Positions 10,411 to 23,238 of a stretch of DNA of 64,000 bases are shown here, one piece after another. The notes beneath the pieces are model-generated. The model did no database searches. It was not told where the DNA came from and saw only the letters and a list, made by a program, of their open reading frames with translations. The stretch lies in the NCBI RefSeq assembly GCF_000247815.1, contig NC_021677.1:57479769-57543768 (forward strand). Direction: 5' to 3'. Every line of letters begins with the position of its first letter. Within the stretch, counting starts at the first letter, position 1. Origin of the DNA: Ficedula albicollis. Its lineage: Eukaryota > Chordata > Aves > Passeriformes > Muscicapidae. Both the position numbers and the translations under genes were made by a program.

Positions 10411-13400
10411 GCTATGTGACCTTTTAGAAATTGAGGGTTGCAATGCAGAAGTACTAGGTGAAATTTGCAGATAGGCAGAACTTACACTTTTAAAACAATT
10501 TAAATTACCTGATTTATTAAATAACAGCCAGAACACTTGGACTGTGGAAGGGCAGCAAAGAAAGTTCCCTGAAATAAACAGACAGTGGGATTGTAACAGC
10601 TTGGAGTAAGAAGTTTTGGGTCATTTCTCTCACATCTTGAATTACGTAGAAGGCAGTTAGATTTCTAATGATTGCATTTATTGGGTGATAGATGAAGAAA
10701 ATGCATTTTAAGGAATGATCTGTGCTAGGGGAAATTCAGGAATCTGGGCATATCAGGAAAAACTACTGCAGAAATTTCATCAGAGAGTATCTGCTCGTGA
10801 GATTTCCACATTTCTCTTTATTGCCACCAAAGTGAATGCAGTGCAAAGCAGAGAGACTTCCCAAAGTCTTTCAAAAATCTTTATTAAACCTTGGAAATGG
10901 GAGACAGGTGAGACTGCCCTGCCTGGAAACAGTCGTGCTTAAGGCTATCAGCACTGGGTGAGGCTTCCTGTGTGACTATGGTGTCCATGTGGGCGAGACT
11001 GATGAATCCCACAATTTTGGGAAGGATATCAAGCAGTTGGACTGAACGTGCCCCCAGTGGCTGAGGCTTTCTGGGGAGTAGAGGACCTGCTGCCCCTGTG
11101 TGCAGTACAGCATGCAGGTTCTACATTGTGCAGGATGTCCTGACCTGTGAGAAGTGCTCGTGGAGAGAGTCCAGCGAGATTTCAGCTGCTGCACCTCTGG
11201 AAATATTTACCAAACAGAGAGGACTTAACCAGAGAAAAGCAGTGCACATGTAGCAGCCTCGAGTCCACCTATAAATTCCAGTGCTTTCAGGCATTCTGGC
11301 ACACCCCCCACACCCAATCACCCAAATTAGCCTCCTGTTAGCTTTAATGAGCATGGACAGCCCAATATGAATGTGCTGGGAGGCCTGTGTGCCTTCTCAC
11401 ACGTGGGTTTCTCTTTACCTTCATCTGGAAGGCTGGCTAATTTACTCCAAGCTATGTGTAGTGTTTGTGCACACACTCTGGGAATGCTGCTCCTCACAAC
11501 CCTACACATGGGGCACATTTCCAAAATTTCCCTCCCAGATCCCTTTTACCTTTTGCCCCATATTTCTAACCTGCTGGTGTAGGTTCCTGTTTAAGGGTGC
11601 CTGAAAGGCTTATAGTGGTCAAGTGCTGCAAAAAGAAATTGGAGTCTTCAGAAGAACACCCCAGAGCTTGGAGCAGATCTCCCATGGCAGCTGTTGGGTT
11701 GGCTGTCCTTGCTCCCTACTCCCACACCCTGCCCTCCCTGGCTGCCAAGCTCTGTGTCCACTGGGGCAATGCTGGTGCTTGCAGATATTCTCCTGCATCT
11801 TCACTCCTCCTCTAGCTCAGCAGATGCAGTTCTGTCAGTTCACTTTCATAAATGCTGTGATTTATTTGTTGCACAGATTGGCACATTCATGCATTTACTA
11901 CAGGCAGGAAACCTCAGGCCTGGCGTGTATTTGCAGATGCATTTATGTAATTAAACATTTAGGGGTAATTACTCTAATTGCCTAGCTTGACTTGTTAAGC
12001 TTCCCATTCTGAAGTTGAAATTCATTTACCTAAAGAGGCTTCATTTCCACAGTCCCCTTCATTCCTATCTGTCCCTTATAGAGCTGAGGGCTTTGCCATA
12101 TCCCCTTCCCCTTACATTAGGGGTAGGCAGTGACTAAGGGCAGCTTGATCCTCACAGCTGGAGGCACGTGCCAGTCAGGAGTGCTCTGGTGTGTTTGCTT
12201 GCACAGTCCCACCATTTCCAGCAGTTATCTAACCCAGCCTGGCATGGTCATGCCCCTCTCTCTCCCTCCACTCAGGGAGCAGCACAAGCTGAAGAGCCCT
12301 GCGAGGTCTGGCTGTGCAATTTGTGTATCTGCATCCATGCAGGAGTTAATCCCTTGTGGCTGCAGAACTCCCTGGTCTCTGTGTTCACAGATGAGCCTGC
12401 AAATGAGAGAACACTCTGAGCACAAAGCTGCAAAAAAGACCTTGGTGTTCAAAGCCCCAAATCTCAGCATAAGGGCTGTGACTTCACATTTTGCTATTTA
12501 GATAAGAACATGCTGCCTGTTCTATTACTCTTTACAAGGGCTCAGGTTTAATGATTGCTGTGCCAAAGGGAGATAGGCTTTCATTCTTGCAATAACTCTG
12601 TGCTGCTTGTGCTGAGCTGAAGGGTCCTGGAGGAATGGAGCTGTTGTAATCATCCCCCAGCACTCAGCCTTGCAGAGGAGACAGACTTTCGCTTGTTGAT
12701 CATGCAGTGCTCTGATCAGCCCTACCCAGCAGCATTTTGCTAGAAGGTGAATTTTTGTTTCCTCAGACTGGATGGCTTTCCCAACTCTTTTCAGCACATG
12801 TAGAAATTTTTCTCAGAAGAATCACCAGTGGATCCAGAGCAAAGATATGGATAACCAGTCGTTAGCTCTGCAAATGCACTGACTTGTTGTGCCTCAAAGC
12901 TATGACAGAATGAAAATTAAAATAAAAAGTACAGATAGGTGTTGCCTTTATAGCCTTTCTTCTCTTTCTGGGCTCTGGGCAGCTGGGCTTATAGCAACTG
13001 CTACATTTATTTGGATAGGTGGAAAGAAAAATGAGGCAAACTCATTTATCCTCTTTTAATTCTCTGAAATAGCTCTTAATGAGATGTTATTGTCTATACA
13101 GCACATATAAAACAGGCAATGATCCAACACAAAGTTTCATGGTGCTGTCCTTTGGAAAATTTATTTAATTTGCATGTGGGTTTTATGCACCCACAATACA
13201 CATTCCAGACTTCCATGAATAATAACAAATACCCTTTATACCATGCCAGGGCACGGTGTCCCAGCATGAGAACAAACCTTTCCTTGGAATTCAGAGGGAC
13301 CTGCTCCTGCCTGGCACCATGTCCCTGCACCACTAGGTGGCTTTTCCACCCCATAGTTTGAATCCCTCCAAAGACACTACAGGTATGGGAAATCTGCTCC

Positions 13401-13954
13401 TGAGTGCAACCATCAAACCGGTGAAAAAGAGAGAACAAAGATAAGGCATCCTTCAGCAGATGAACTCTTAAATTCCCATAGTTTTACAGTGAAATCTTTA
13501 CCAGTCCCTTATCTGTCCTTCTAATGCTTTGTTTTGACTTCTTTACAGCTGGCTTATTCCCAGATTTTGGGTATCATAAGGTATCTGCTCAGATACATCT
13601 CTGTGCAGCTATGGAGCTTTGCAAAATAGAGTATGTGTCGAATTTTATAACAGTAATTTCTGTAATTCATTAGCATAAAACAATTAGTAACACAGAATCA
13701 GGATGTGTAATTGTTAATGTACAGTGTTGCCTCACCATGTGCTCAGGAAGAGTAAATCCAGCTTTGTCTTCTCAGACAAAGTCTCACTCCTTTTTTAACT
13801 TAACCATTTGAATTACAGATCTTTGCTCACACCTAAACACTGCAAATCTGACTATGGGTAGTACCTTTTTCAAGTAGCACTCAGTGTCTGAAGTTTTCTC
13901 CCAAAAGAGAAGCCTCAAGAGGCTCATTGACTGTGTACAGAACAGTACAGGAGG
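10411..13954. other. Intergenic DNA, nothing recognised
   Basis: Unique sequence with only short frames and no repeats or promoters that I can name. The frames at 11.6-12.5 kb on both strands overlap each other and have no recognisable protein features. Confidence 0.6.
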
Positions 13955-15504
13955 AAGAATGAGGGTTGCAAATCCACAGTAGTGTTAAAAAAAAATACTC
14001 ACCCCTCTCCCCTGAGTTTTTGTTTAAGTTTGGCCATGTTGAATAGAATGTATTTTATTTGAAGCACAAAGGAGCTGAGTTGGACAGAGACAGACCTAAG
14101 AGATCTTAGAAATTTGGCAGATGAACTCAAGATTTGCATTTTTTATTCATTTCAGACTTTTCCTCCCTTTCACATATATAAGTCCAGTTTTCTGTTACAA
14201 AAATGGTCAAATATTTGCTTGAGAGAGACCATGGAGCTGAAAAGTGCCCTTCAAAGGTGTGAGAAGTTGCATCAACAGCTCTTTCAGGTAGAACACATGG
14301 AATTTACATGCAAATTTTAGGGGAGGGGATAATCCTGACACTAACTTAACACACAAGAGGTAAAATCTGAAAGAGGAAAGTCAACTATTGATGAAAAGGC
14401 TGGAGAAGGCTCCTGCTTTAGGAAACAGCAGAGAATCTCCTTTGGAATACCTGTGTAAGCTGGTTCCTATCTCCAGATGTTCAGCAAAGATGGACACAGC
14501 AGGGCAAGAGGCTGAGAAAAACACACCTGGAGCTGCTCTGCCCTGGTGCAGCACTTTGTGTTCTTGGTTGCCATGTCCTGATTTGTGCTGCTTGGATCCA
14601 GGTCTCTGCACTGATTGTAGCTTTTTACACCAGCTGGTTTTCAACACACAGCTTTCCCAGAGGCCCTGGATTTCTGAGGGAAGAGGAAGATCATAGTTAA
14701 ATTTATTGGAGAAAACTGATGCTCGGTAAAAGAATGAGGGTTGCAAATCCACAGTAGTGTTAAAAAAAAATACTCACCCCTCTCCCCTGAGTTTTTGTTT
14801 AAGTTTGGCCATGTTGAATAGAATGTATTTTATTTGAAGCACAAAGGAGCTGAGTTGGACAGAGACAGACCTAAGAGATCTTAGAAATTTGGCAGATGAA
14901 CTCAAGATTTGCATTTTTTATTCATTTCAGACTTTTCCTCCCTTTCACATATATAAGTCCAGTTTTCTGTTACAAAAATGGTCAAATATTTGCTTGAGAG
15001 AGACCATGGAGCTGAAAAGTGCCCTTCAAAGGTGTGAGAAGTTGCATCAACAGCTCTTTCAGGTAGAACACATGGAATTTACATGCAAATTTTAGGGGAG
15101 GGGATAATCCTGACACTAACTTAACACACAAGAGGTAAAATCTGAAAGAGGAAAGTCAACTATTGATGAAAAGGTTGGAGAAGGCTCCTGCTTTAGGAAA
15201 CAGCAGAGAATCTCCTTTGGAATACCTGTGTAAGCTGGTTCCTATCTCCAGATGTTCAGCAAAGATGGACACAGCAGGGCAAGAGGCTGAGAAAAACACA
15301 CCTGGAGCTGCTCTGCCCTGGTGCAGCACTTTGTGTTCTTGGTTGCCATGTCCTGATTTGTGCTGCTTGGATCCAGGTCTCTGCACTGATTGTAGCTTTT
15401 TACACCAGCTGGTTTTCAACACACAGCTTTCCCAGAGGCCCTGGATTTCTGAGGGAAGAGGAAGATCATAGTTAAATTTATTGGAGAAAACTGATGCTGG
15501 GTAA
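13955..15504. repeat. 775-bp tandem duplication (two copies)
   Basis: Unit 1 covers about 13955-14729 and unit 2 about 14730-15504. The period of exactly 775 bp can be followed through the whole block. I see only two differences: aaggctgg at 14395 versus aaggttgg at 15170, and gctcgg versus gctggg near the unit ends. The copies carry no gene; their open frames are duplicated only because the DNA is. Such similarity means either a very recent duplication or two haplotypes laid end to end by the assembler. Confidence 0.97.
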
Positions 15505-15745
15505 AAGCTGCACCAGGGGTGGTTTGAGTTGGACACCAGGAGGAATTTCTTCACAGAAAGGGCTGTTAAGCATTGGAATGGGCCCAAGGAAATGGTGGAG
15601 TTGCCATCCCTGGAGCTGTTCAAGAAACAACTGGATGTGGCACTTGGAACTATGGTTTAGTTGGCAAGGTGGTGTTTGGCCAAAGATTGGGCTCAATGAT
15701 CTTAGAGTTCTTTTATACCCTAAATGAATCTGTGATTCTGCAGTA
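15505..15745 (+). mobile_element. CR1 LINE 3'-end fragment, + orientation
   Basis: Diagnostic CR1 pieces occur in order: ggaggaatttcttcacagaa, gcattggaatgggcccaag, tggagttgccatccctgg, agctgttcaagaaacaactg and ctcaatgatcttagagttct, ending in an aatctgtgattctg terminus. It starts right at the end of the 775-bp duplication, so a breakpoint of that duplication coincides with the 5' end of this CR1 copy. Confidence 0.85.
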
Positions 15746-18700
15746 CTATAACTGAATAAATAAGGCAATTAGGAATATGTTATTTTTTTTCATTATACAA
15801 GCACCTTTCAAGCCACTTTTGTGTCCATGGTATAATCCAACTAAAAGCTGTGTTATCACAGTAGCCTGGTGCTGATTCACAGTCAATACACTCTGCTCCC
15901 AGGGGCTTTTTTGCTGGAGCTTGGCACCACATGGATGCAAGATCAGAGCTTTTGGTGGGCATAGAGCATGGGCAAGAGCTCTCTGTGTTATCTCGGTGTA
16001 GGTGCATGTCTAAGCTGATCTTTAGGTGACAATCATCCTAATCAAAATTAAGTTTGATTTTTCACAGTCAGACAGATGCATCATAATCTGTGCTTTTGCT
16101 CTGGCCTGGCACAGTCTGAACCTGTGAGTGCTGGCAGTGCTTCCTGGCCAGCGAGTGCCTCAATTTGTGGCTTCACTTGCTGAAAGGCACTGGGAGAGTG
16201 GTAAACCTCTGAACAACCTCTGATCTCTTGGCTGTCCCTCAAGCTGTATTATCTCTGCAAACAAGCACTTCCCCTAATCTCTGTATAATCTTCTCCAGAC
16301 AGAGTAATTAAAAAACAGTTCCATGTCTTTTCCTTAGCTTCTTCCAGCTAAGCATTATGCAGCCTCCCTTCCTTGTGCCAACAGCCTGTAAATTTTGTCC
16401 TGTGACTTTATTTTATCTAATCAAACTCTTTACTCCTCTGTCAACTCTGCTCTTTATACAGAACATTTTTCAGGTGAAATACTCTCTTTTCTCCTCTTCA
16501 CCTCATGGAGGTTATTCCTGTGGCTGAAGAGTCCTTGTGGAAGCAAGCTCTGACCCCAGCTCTGCATTGTTTTCAAACACTCCCCTCTATAAATGTGTCA
16601 TCTCTCACCTCACTGTGCCCACAAGCTGGAGCAGACAGCTGTGATGCTCGAGCAGTGAGAGGTGAAGTGTCTGTGCCAGAGCTGTTTCCTGATGTGCTGC
16701 AGGTCTGGATGCACACAGGGATTCCAGCAGGGTGGCTCTCAGTGGGGACAAGCCTGGCAGAGCAGGCAGCACCCAGATGGGGATATCAAAGTGACAGCCC
16801 AGGGCTGGGCTGGGAGGAAGCTGGACACCTTTCCCCGTTGTGCTCAGCATCCAGGGCCATCTCCTGCCCACAAAGGACCAGCCCTTCTTCCTGTGCTTGG
16901 AAATACCCACTACAAAAGTCATGGGAGGATGTGATATGCTTTCCACTGGACTGGTATTTCTGTCAGGTCGTCCCCTTCAAAGATCTTCTCTTGTCATCAG
17001 CAGGATCACCATCTTCTTTGTTTCTAAGCCTTTGTAACTTCTGTGCTAGTCACGGGACACATGCACGCTGTGCTGTGATGCTTTTACTGTTTTTGCTATA
17101 CTTTGATATCCGTTTTCCAGCACAACAAAGAAGCATTGTTAAAATCCAATATTCTCAATTATTTTGGCTATAGTTAGACCACACAGGAAAGAATGTGAAA
17201 ACAGCTTCTTCGAAGTATCAATTTTATTTTTTCAAGGACTGCATGGGCAGTTTATAGCTTACACTTTAATTGCTTGTGGTAAGGAAACATCAGTGGATTC
17301 AATGTAATAATACACGAGTGCCAAAGATTCTGCATCTGAAATGGTACATGGAAATTATTCAGAAAAGCAGGTTTTCATTGCATTGATAACAACGTTTTTG
17401 GCACTTTTCACCAGTTGATTTACAAAGGAAATCAGTGTCCTTGTTTCACTATTACTGGTACAGAAGCACAAGGACTTACAGAAGGAAAAGGACTTTATAG
17501 GGTTTATTCTTCCTAACAACATAATTGCTTGCAGAGGGTCTGAAGACTTCTGGCTCCTCTTGACTTTATTTGGAGTAAAGAGAGCTTTGGGCGCCTATTA
17601 AAAAACAATCAATGTTCACCTAAATAATTTCTTTACATTTCAATCTACTTATTATCTTTACAGTGAATATTTCAACACTAAGAAAGGAAGCTGCATCTTA
17701 ATCCTATTAGCAGCAGGCCACAGGCTTCTGAAAACTAATTCCAAACATTATATGACCTCGTCAAGATTCAAGCATGTTCAACTTCCAGAACTGAGTGCCT
17801 TCCCTGTGACTTCAAAGGAATGTGTGAGCACGATGCACAAAGATAATCCCTTGCAGAATCACAGCACTGGTCAGTATCTTTACTGGAAATCAAACATTTC
17901 ATGGTGGGGTATTACAAAGAGGTATTATTTTGTAATTACACACTTGGGAGAATAGTGTGACTGTCTTTAATTTGGAGATCACTTCATGCTGCCAACCTAC
18001 ACAGACTGCCTTGTAAGAAATACCTCTTAAAGTAAGAGGTGGCATTTTCTAAGGGCTTTGTTTAAGTGCCACCCAGGTTCCTGCATGCAGGGCTCCCCCA
18101 CCTCTGTGTGAAAAGATCAGTTATATTAGTAACTGTATGTGGCCAAAAAAGCTGCTGAAACCAGAAGGCTATAAATGACTATTTACACAAACCTTTTAAA
18201 CTTCAGGGTTTAAACCATTTAAGCCAAAATATATAACTCAAGCCAGACTTGCTGAAGGCATGGCTCAGGTTCAGTGAGACAGATCATAAAACTTAGGCAG
18301 GTTTACACAGAATCTGATCTGAGTTTCAGATTTGTAATTTATGCTGGTTTGAGGTTTCCTTGCAAGTATTTTGCATGCCCTAACAAATATAACTGCATTT
18401 TAGTTTTTACAGTGTCAGGGGTGTTTGAGCACCAACACCCTTCAATCCTGATCCAAGGTGTTTAATGCCCATGTTCAGGGTGAGCTCTGTAACCTGGGAC
18501 AAGACTGAAGGGAAAAGAGCTGTGAGAAGTCTCCTCCAGGCTGGGATTTGCCTGGCCTTGTGCCTGATCCTGCCCTGACCTCCTTGACTTGCCTTCCTGG
18601 CTTGAGCATTGCCCTTCCTCCCTGTTGTGGCTTTGCACAGCTGCCCTTGGGCTGCAGCTGATTCCAGCTGGTGTCACCAGGGCTGCTCTGCTCACCTTCT

Positions 18701-20257
18701 GGGGTGCTGCAAGACTGTGCCCCAACACACACTGAGCTCATAATAAAAGTCTGACATGTGGCTTTTCCAAGCACTTGTTTCAAAAATGAAACCAGCTTGG
18801 TAAATTACAAAAAAAAAAAAAAAAATCTTACCATGTCTTCATTAAAAGCCTTGCAGGCAGTTGTCTTATAGTTAAACAATAGGATCTGACACTTGAGTGA
18901 AGTCCTGTTTGCCAGGATTTCACTGGACATGGTATGCAACAGCAGCATCATGGTGATGATGACCAATCTCTTGCATCATTTAGATGTGATTTCCTTCTGG
19001 ACACGGAAGTCCTGGTCTCACTTTAGTGAGGGTTTTCTAGGAGGGTGGTGATTTTGTTAGGCAAAGGAGGTGCTCTTATTACACCTGAAATATGTGTGTT
19101 AGTCATTGCTACACCACGTTTGCCTTGCTCTCACATTATCCTTTGGACATGTTGCTATTGGCATGAATGCCAAATCTTGCAGACACAGAGGCTGGAAATT
19201 TCTCTAGGACAGAAGGGTAAGCTCTGTTTGCACACTGGGTAATATGCAGAAGCCTGTGATTGTATCTAGGAAGCTTTAACTTTACTTATGCTTTGTTTAT
19301 GATTTGGTTTTGTAAATGATATTGGATAATTATTGTCTACTCATCCAAGGATGTATATGTTCTCCAGCAACTGTGTCACCCTGTGTCTCCAGTTTCCTAA
19401 TGAAGTCCAAGCTCATAAGGAAAAATAAGAAAGAATCCTGTCCTATGTAGGACTTACAAGCCATATCCAAGGAAAAAATGACTCTACTAAGGGAGTGATT
19501 CTGTCCGGTGTTTATTTTTACATAACAAATCCAGTTATGCTCTTGTTATTGGCATTGCCAGGAGGACTCTGCCAGTGCTTTTCTGCAGCTGGCATTTAAA
19601 GGGGGAAAAATATGAAATGTTGTAACATGACCCTGATACTACCACATGAGCAGAAGTGTGAGCACTCCACTGGTGCTGGTAGGATTAAAGAGTAGGACAG
19701 AAGTGGCTGTACAGCTTGTGGCTGCAGAAGCAATGCCAGACACCTTATGTACACAAAGCCAAAGGGACTGACTGCACATGTGGGTGAAGTATCAACCAAA
19801 CAAATGCAGGGGAGAAGGCAGACAGAGCTAATGAGAACAAGGCATAATAAAAAAGGTGTATGGGCACACATATACATCATACAGAGGGGGACAGCACTGC
19901 AGTCATAAGGCAAAATCAGATTCCAGAAAAAATTCAAGCCATCTGACTAGCCAGAGAACTTGCAAATTTTAAGACAAAGGGAGTGTGACTACTCCAGCCT
20001 CTTCAGGAATAGTGTTTTATCTTTTTTTGTTGTCTAGCTAGGCTGGTTTGAAAAGCCCCTTCATCAGCAGTATGTTATTTCTAGCACAATAAAGGTGCAT
20101 AACTACACAATCCTTAGAACGCTTAGGTCCTTAACTGATGAACCTACATTACAAGTTCCTCCAGTCATGCTATAAACATTTTTTTTTCCTAAAATACAGT
20201 GATCAAAGAATTATGCAGTCTCCCACTGCCTCCAAAATTAACAATTTCTTTAAAAAG
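15746..20257. other. Intergenic DNA, nothing recognised
   Basis: Unique sequence with one poly-A run (17 A at 18809-18825). The longest frame (+ strand, 16505-17173, 222 codons) shows no known domain, and its composition is that of ordinary genomic DNA. There is no promoter-like CpG clustering. Confidence 0.6.
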
Positions 20258-20391
20258 TGCTTCTCCAACTATCCATCATCTTTCATTGGATTCTTTCCAG
20301 GAGCCACAGCAGATCACAAGGGTGTGCTTCTCCAACTATCCATCATCTTTCATTGGTTTCTTTCCAGGAGCCACAGCAGATCACAAAGGTT
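20258..20391. repeat. 67-bp tandem duplication (two copies)
   Basis: The unit starting tgcttctccaactatccatc is present at 20258-20324 and again at 20325-20391. The copies differ at a few positions (ttggattc versus ttggtttc; aagggtg versus aaaggttg). Confidence 0.95.
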
Positions 20392-21355
20392 GTATCAGAA
20401 GACATACTGGCAAACAAACACAGAGCTGCTGCATCCTCAAGTTATGCTTCAAGCATGGTTGCTCCACAGCTCTGTGAATCAGCAGTCTTGTGTTCATGGC
20501 CAATTTCTACCATTTACATATCCTGACTCCAAACCTACAGCTGCATGACTTGTTTGCATGACTGATTTCACTCAACTCCAAGGACAGGACTTTGGGGGCC
20601 TCCAATTGCAACTCCCAGTGCCTGTGGGAGGTAACACCTAATCCAGAGCCTCTGCTCCCTCCTCAGCCAAAGCAGTGAAGCTCCATCAAATGCGGGTCTC
20701 CAACATCCCAATCACAGAACTACTTGCAATGCCAGATCTCTTTCCATTCCTCTGACAGAGGTCTTAAAATCAGGAGGAGGGATGGGAGACGCAATGCCCT
20801 GGATTATGCCATAACCTGGTGGCTACAGCAGCCTTCTGAGTCACGAGTGGGTTGCATCCCATCAGGCCAGGACGAAACTGAACTGAGATTTCCCACCCCC
20901 TAGCTGACTACACTTATTAAGACATGATGGGAAGGAAGCTCTGCTGCCTCTCTTCCCTTGTCCTTTTCACAGAAGCCTGTGGTTTTTCTGTGAATGGCAC
21001 TGGCTCAGTGCTACAAGGCTCTGAGTGTGCACATCAGAGTGGGCTTCTCCAGGGATTACAGTGGAATTTTTACATACCTCTAGGCTCAAACAGCTGCCAC
21101 AGCAGAAATAGTTTCCCTGATAGGTATCTAGAAGATAGGTAGTTTTCTTGAACTTGGCCAGATGAATCCACCTGAGTCTTATTTCTGGTACCCAGAGTAA
21201 ACATTGTAGAACCTTTCCATCATGACAGTGCATTTATTTAATGACTTGGATGTTTGAGGGCAAGTCACATAACCCTATGTATTTTAACTCACCACTCCAA
21301 GCATCTAATTACTTACTTCATGATGATATTTTAAGATTAATTTACATTTGAGGAA
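20392..21355. other. Intergenic DNA, nothing recognised
   Basis: Unique sequence between a short duplication and a CR1 fragment. I see no gene or regulatory structure in it. Confidence 0.55.
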
Positions 21356-21535
21356 ATAGCTCAGGGTCCCCAGGGATTTGGTCACAGCACCAAACCTGCT
21401 GGAGTTCAAGAAGTGTTTGGACAATGCTCTTGGGCACATGGTATGGAGTGTCCTGTGCAGGTCCAGGAGTTGGACCTCGATGATCTTTGTGGGCTCACTT
21501 CCAACTCAGGATATTCTGTGATTCTGTGAAATATC
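21356..21535 (+). mobile_element. CR1 LINE 3'-end fragment, + orientation
   Basis: CR1-type tail: gagttcaagaagtgtttgga, caatgctcttgggcacatgg, gtcctgtgcaggtccaggag, ttggacctcgatgatctttg, and the terminus ggatattctgtgattctgtg. It is followed at once by a short (ac)n microsatellite near 21538-21552. The copy is 5'-truncated and non-coding. Confidence 0.85.
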
Positions 21536-21552
21536 ACAGACACACACACACA

Positions 21553-22950
21553 ACTTTTTCTGTGTAATTAAAAAGAGCAGCAAGTGTTACCCTGAGAGCG
21601 AGAGCCGGCAGAACCACCGGCTCCATCCCAAATACTTGTCATACAGGTTCTGAATCGCCCTGGGATGCACGGGTTGCATTACCTGAAAAAGGGTGCAGCA
21701 GTAAGGCAGGCAAGTTGTTCTGAGTATCACCATGTGTGCTGAGCACACCTGGCCTTTTCCTGAGAACCTCCCTGGGACTGGGAGTACATAACACTCCAAA
21801 GATGGAAGACTGATGGAGGTGGATTGCTGGCATTTTCAGCAGATTGAAAAAAAAAGGGCTCTTGGCAATGTTGTGGATGTTCTCAACCACAATGAGAGGG
21901 AATTAATAGTGGTCATCATGTTGTTAAAAGGGCTTAGAAATGCCCTTCCCTGGCAAGAGCTCTGAGCACTTGGCATTTATATCAAAAGTGGGCATCCTAA
22001 CCTGTAAAAAAGTGGCATCTACCCAATTATTTATAAAAGTAATCATAACTGACTACCATCAGTAGATCCTGTACTGCATTGAATTCAAGGTATCTCCCTT
22101 TTAGTCCTGCCTGAGGTATGGGATGGAGTTTCAGAGCCATCCCTCCACTTGGTTTGTTATCAGCCAACACCAAACAACTCTCTCATCTGCCAATAGATCT
22201 CCTGGTCTGTCTGTCAAGGTTTCTTTCACCTTTTCCAGTGAATGATTCCATGAATGACAAACACATTTCCCAAACTGTGGCTTCCTTTCCCCCTCTGAAT
22301 AGAAAATGAATACATGTTGTCAGAAAGAACCCTTGGGAAGCTTTCACTCCTCCTACTCGAGGGATGAGTAACTTGACACACCCTTAAACATGAATCTGCT
22401 CCATTTCATAATCTTGGCAATTTGCAATCTTCCAAGAAAAAAGTCCAGAACTGACTAAAACACAAATCTGTGAATGCAAAGGCAAATTCCCCTCAGCTGT
22501 ACATCTTATATTTTGCATCCTGATTCTCTCAGCATATCAAATCCCTCTTCCCTAGGGATTTATATGGCACACCTAAGCCTTGCCTTGTTACCTACACATG
22601 AACTTTTGAGCCTGATGGGAAGATTTGAACAGGTTCCTCCCTTTCATGTCATAGGATGCCACGTGGTGAACTTTCTGCTCCTGCTCTTCAGGCTGATTCC
22701 CATGAATTCCTTCCCATTCTTGTGGTGTGGTGTGCATCCCTTTGATGACTCAGAGGAATCAGAATGGCTCTACTTTCTTAAAAAGGAGTTTTTTTCTGGT
22801 TTTTTTGCACCAAACTGTAATTCCTAGGATGTGACCACCTTCCTAGGTGGCCTCCCAACTCTGTGATGCCCTAAGAAGAGGGTTGTTTTCATCCTTGGCC
22901 TGGGGATAAGGCCTTTGAACTGTCCCATCAGTGAGGTTCTGCTCCTGGGG
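21553..22950. other. Intergenic DNA, nothing recognised
   Basis: Unique sequence without recognisable gene, repeat family or CpG clustering. Confidence 0.55.
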
Positions 22951-22954
22951 AACC

Positions 22955-23130
22955 CAGAGAGGGATCCCTGCTGCTCTCAGCATGCTCCAACAAGAATCTT
23001 CCTGCTCCCAGGAGTTCTCAGCAGCTGTTTGCCCCTGCAGCACAGAGAGGGATCCCTGCTGCTCTCAGCATGCTCCAACAAGAATCTTCCTGCTCCCAGG
23101 AGTTCTCAGCAGCTGTTTGCCCCTGCAGCA
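22955..23130. repeat. 88-bp tandem duplication (two copies)
   Basis: The unit starting cagagagggatccctgctgc occurs at 22955-23042 and again at 23043-23130, essentially identical. It leads directly into another, different duplication, repeating the A-A-B-B arrangement seen at 1749-1947. Confidence 0.95.
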
Positions 23131-23238
23131 CAGTTGGCTTTCAGACACGGATGTAACTGCCACTGCACACAAAATTCAGTAGCACAGTTGGCTTTCAGAC
23201 ACGGATGTAACTGCCACTCCTGCACACAAAATTCAGCC
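23128..23238. repeat. 54/57-bp tandem duplication (two copies)
   Basis: The unit starting gcacagttggctttcagaca occurs at about 23128 and again at about 23182. The second copy has an extra three bases (ccactcctgcac versus ccactgcac). It abuts the 88-bp duplication on its left. Confidence 0.93.

Noticed and set aside
14114..15471. Pairs of identical small frames (68 and 102 codons) as duplicated genes
   Set aside because: They are identical because the 775-bp DNA segment is duplicated. There is no protein-like signature, and the opposite strand is open too.
16505..17173. 222-codon + strand frame
   Set aside because: No known domain; overlapped by a 113-codon frame on the opposite strand and others in the same strand; composition like its surroundings.
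18809..18825. 17-A run as the tail of a processed pseudogene
   Set aside because: The upstream sequence shows no similarity to a known mRNA, no poly(A) signal at the proper distance and no target-site duplication.
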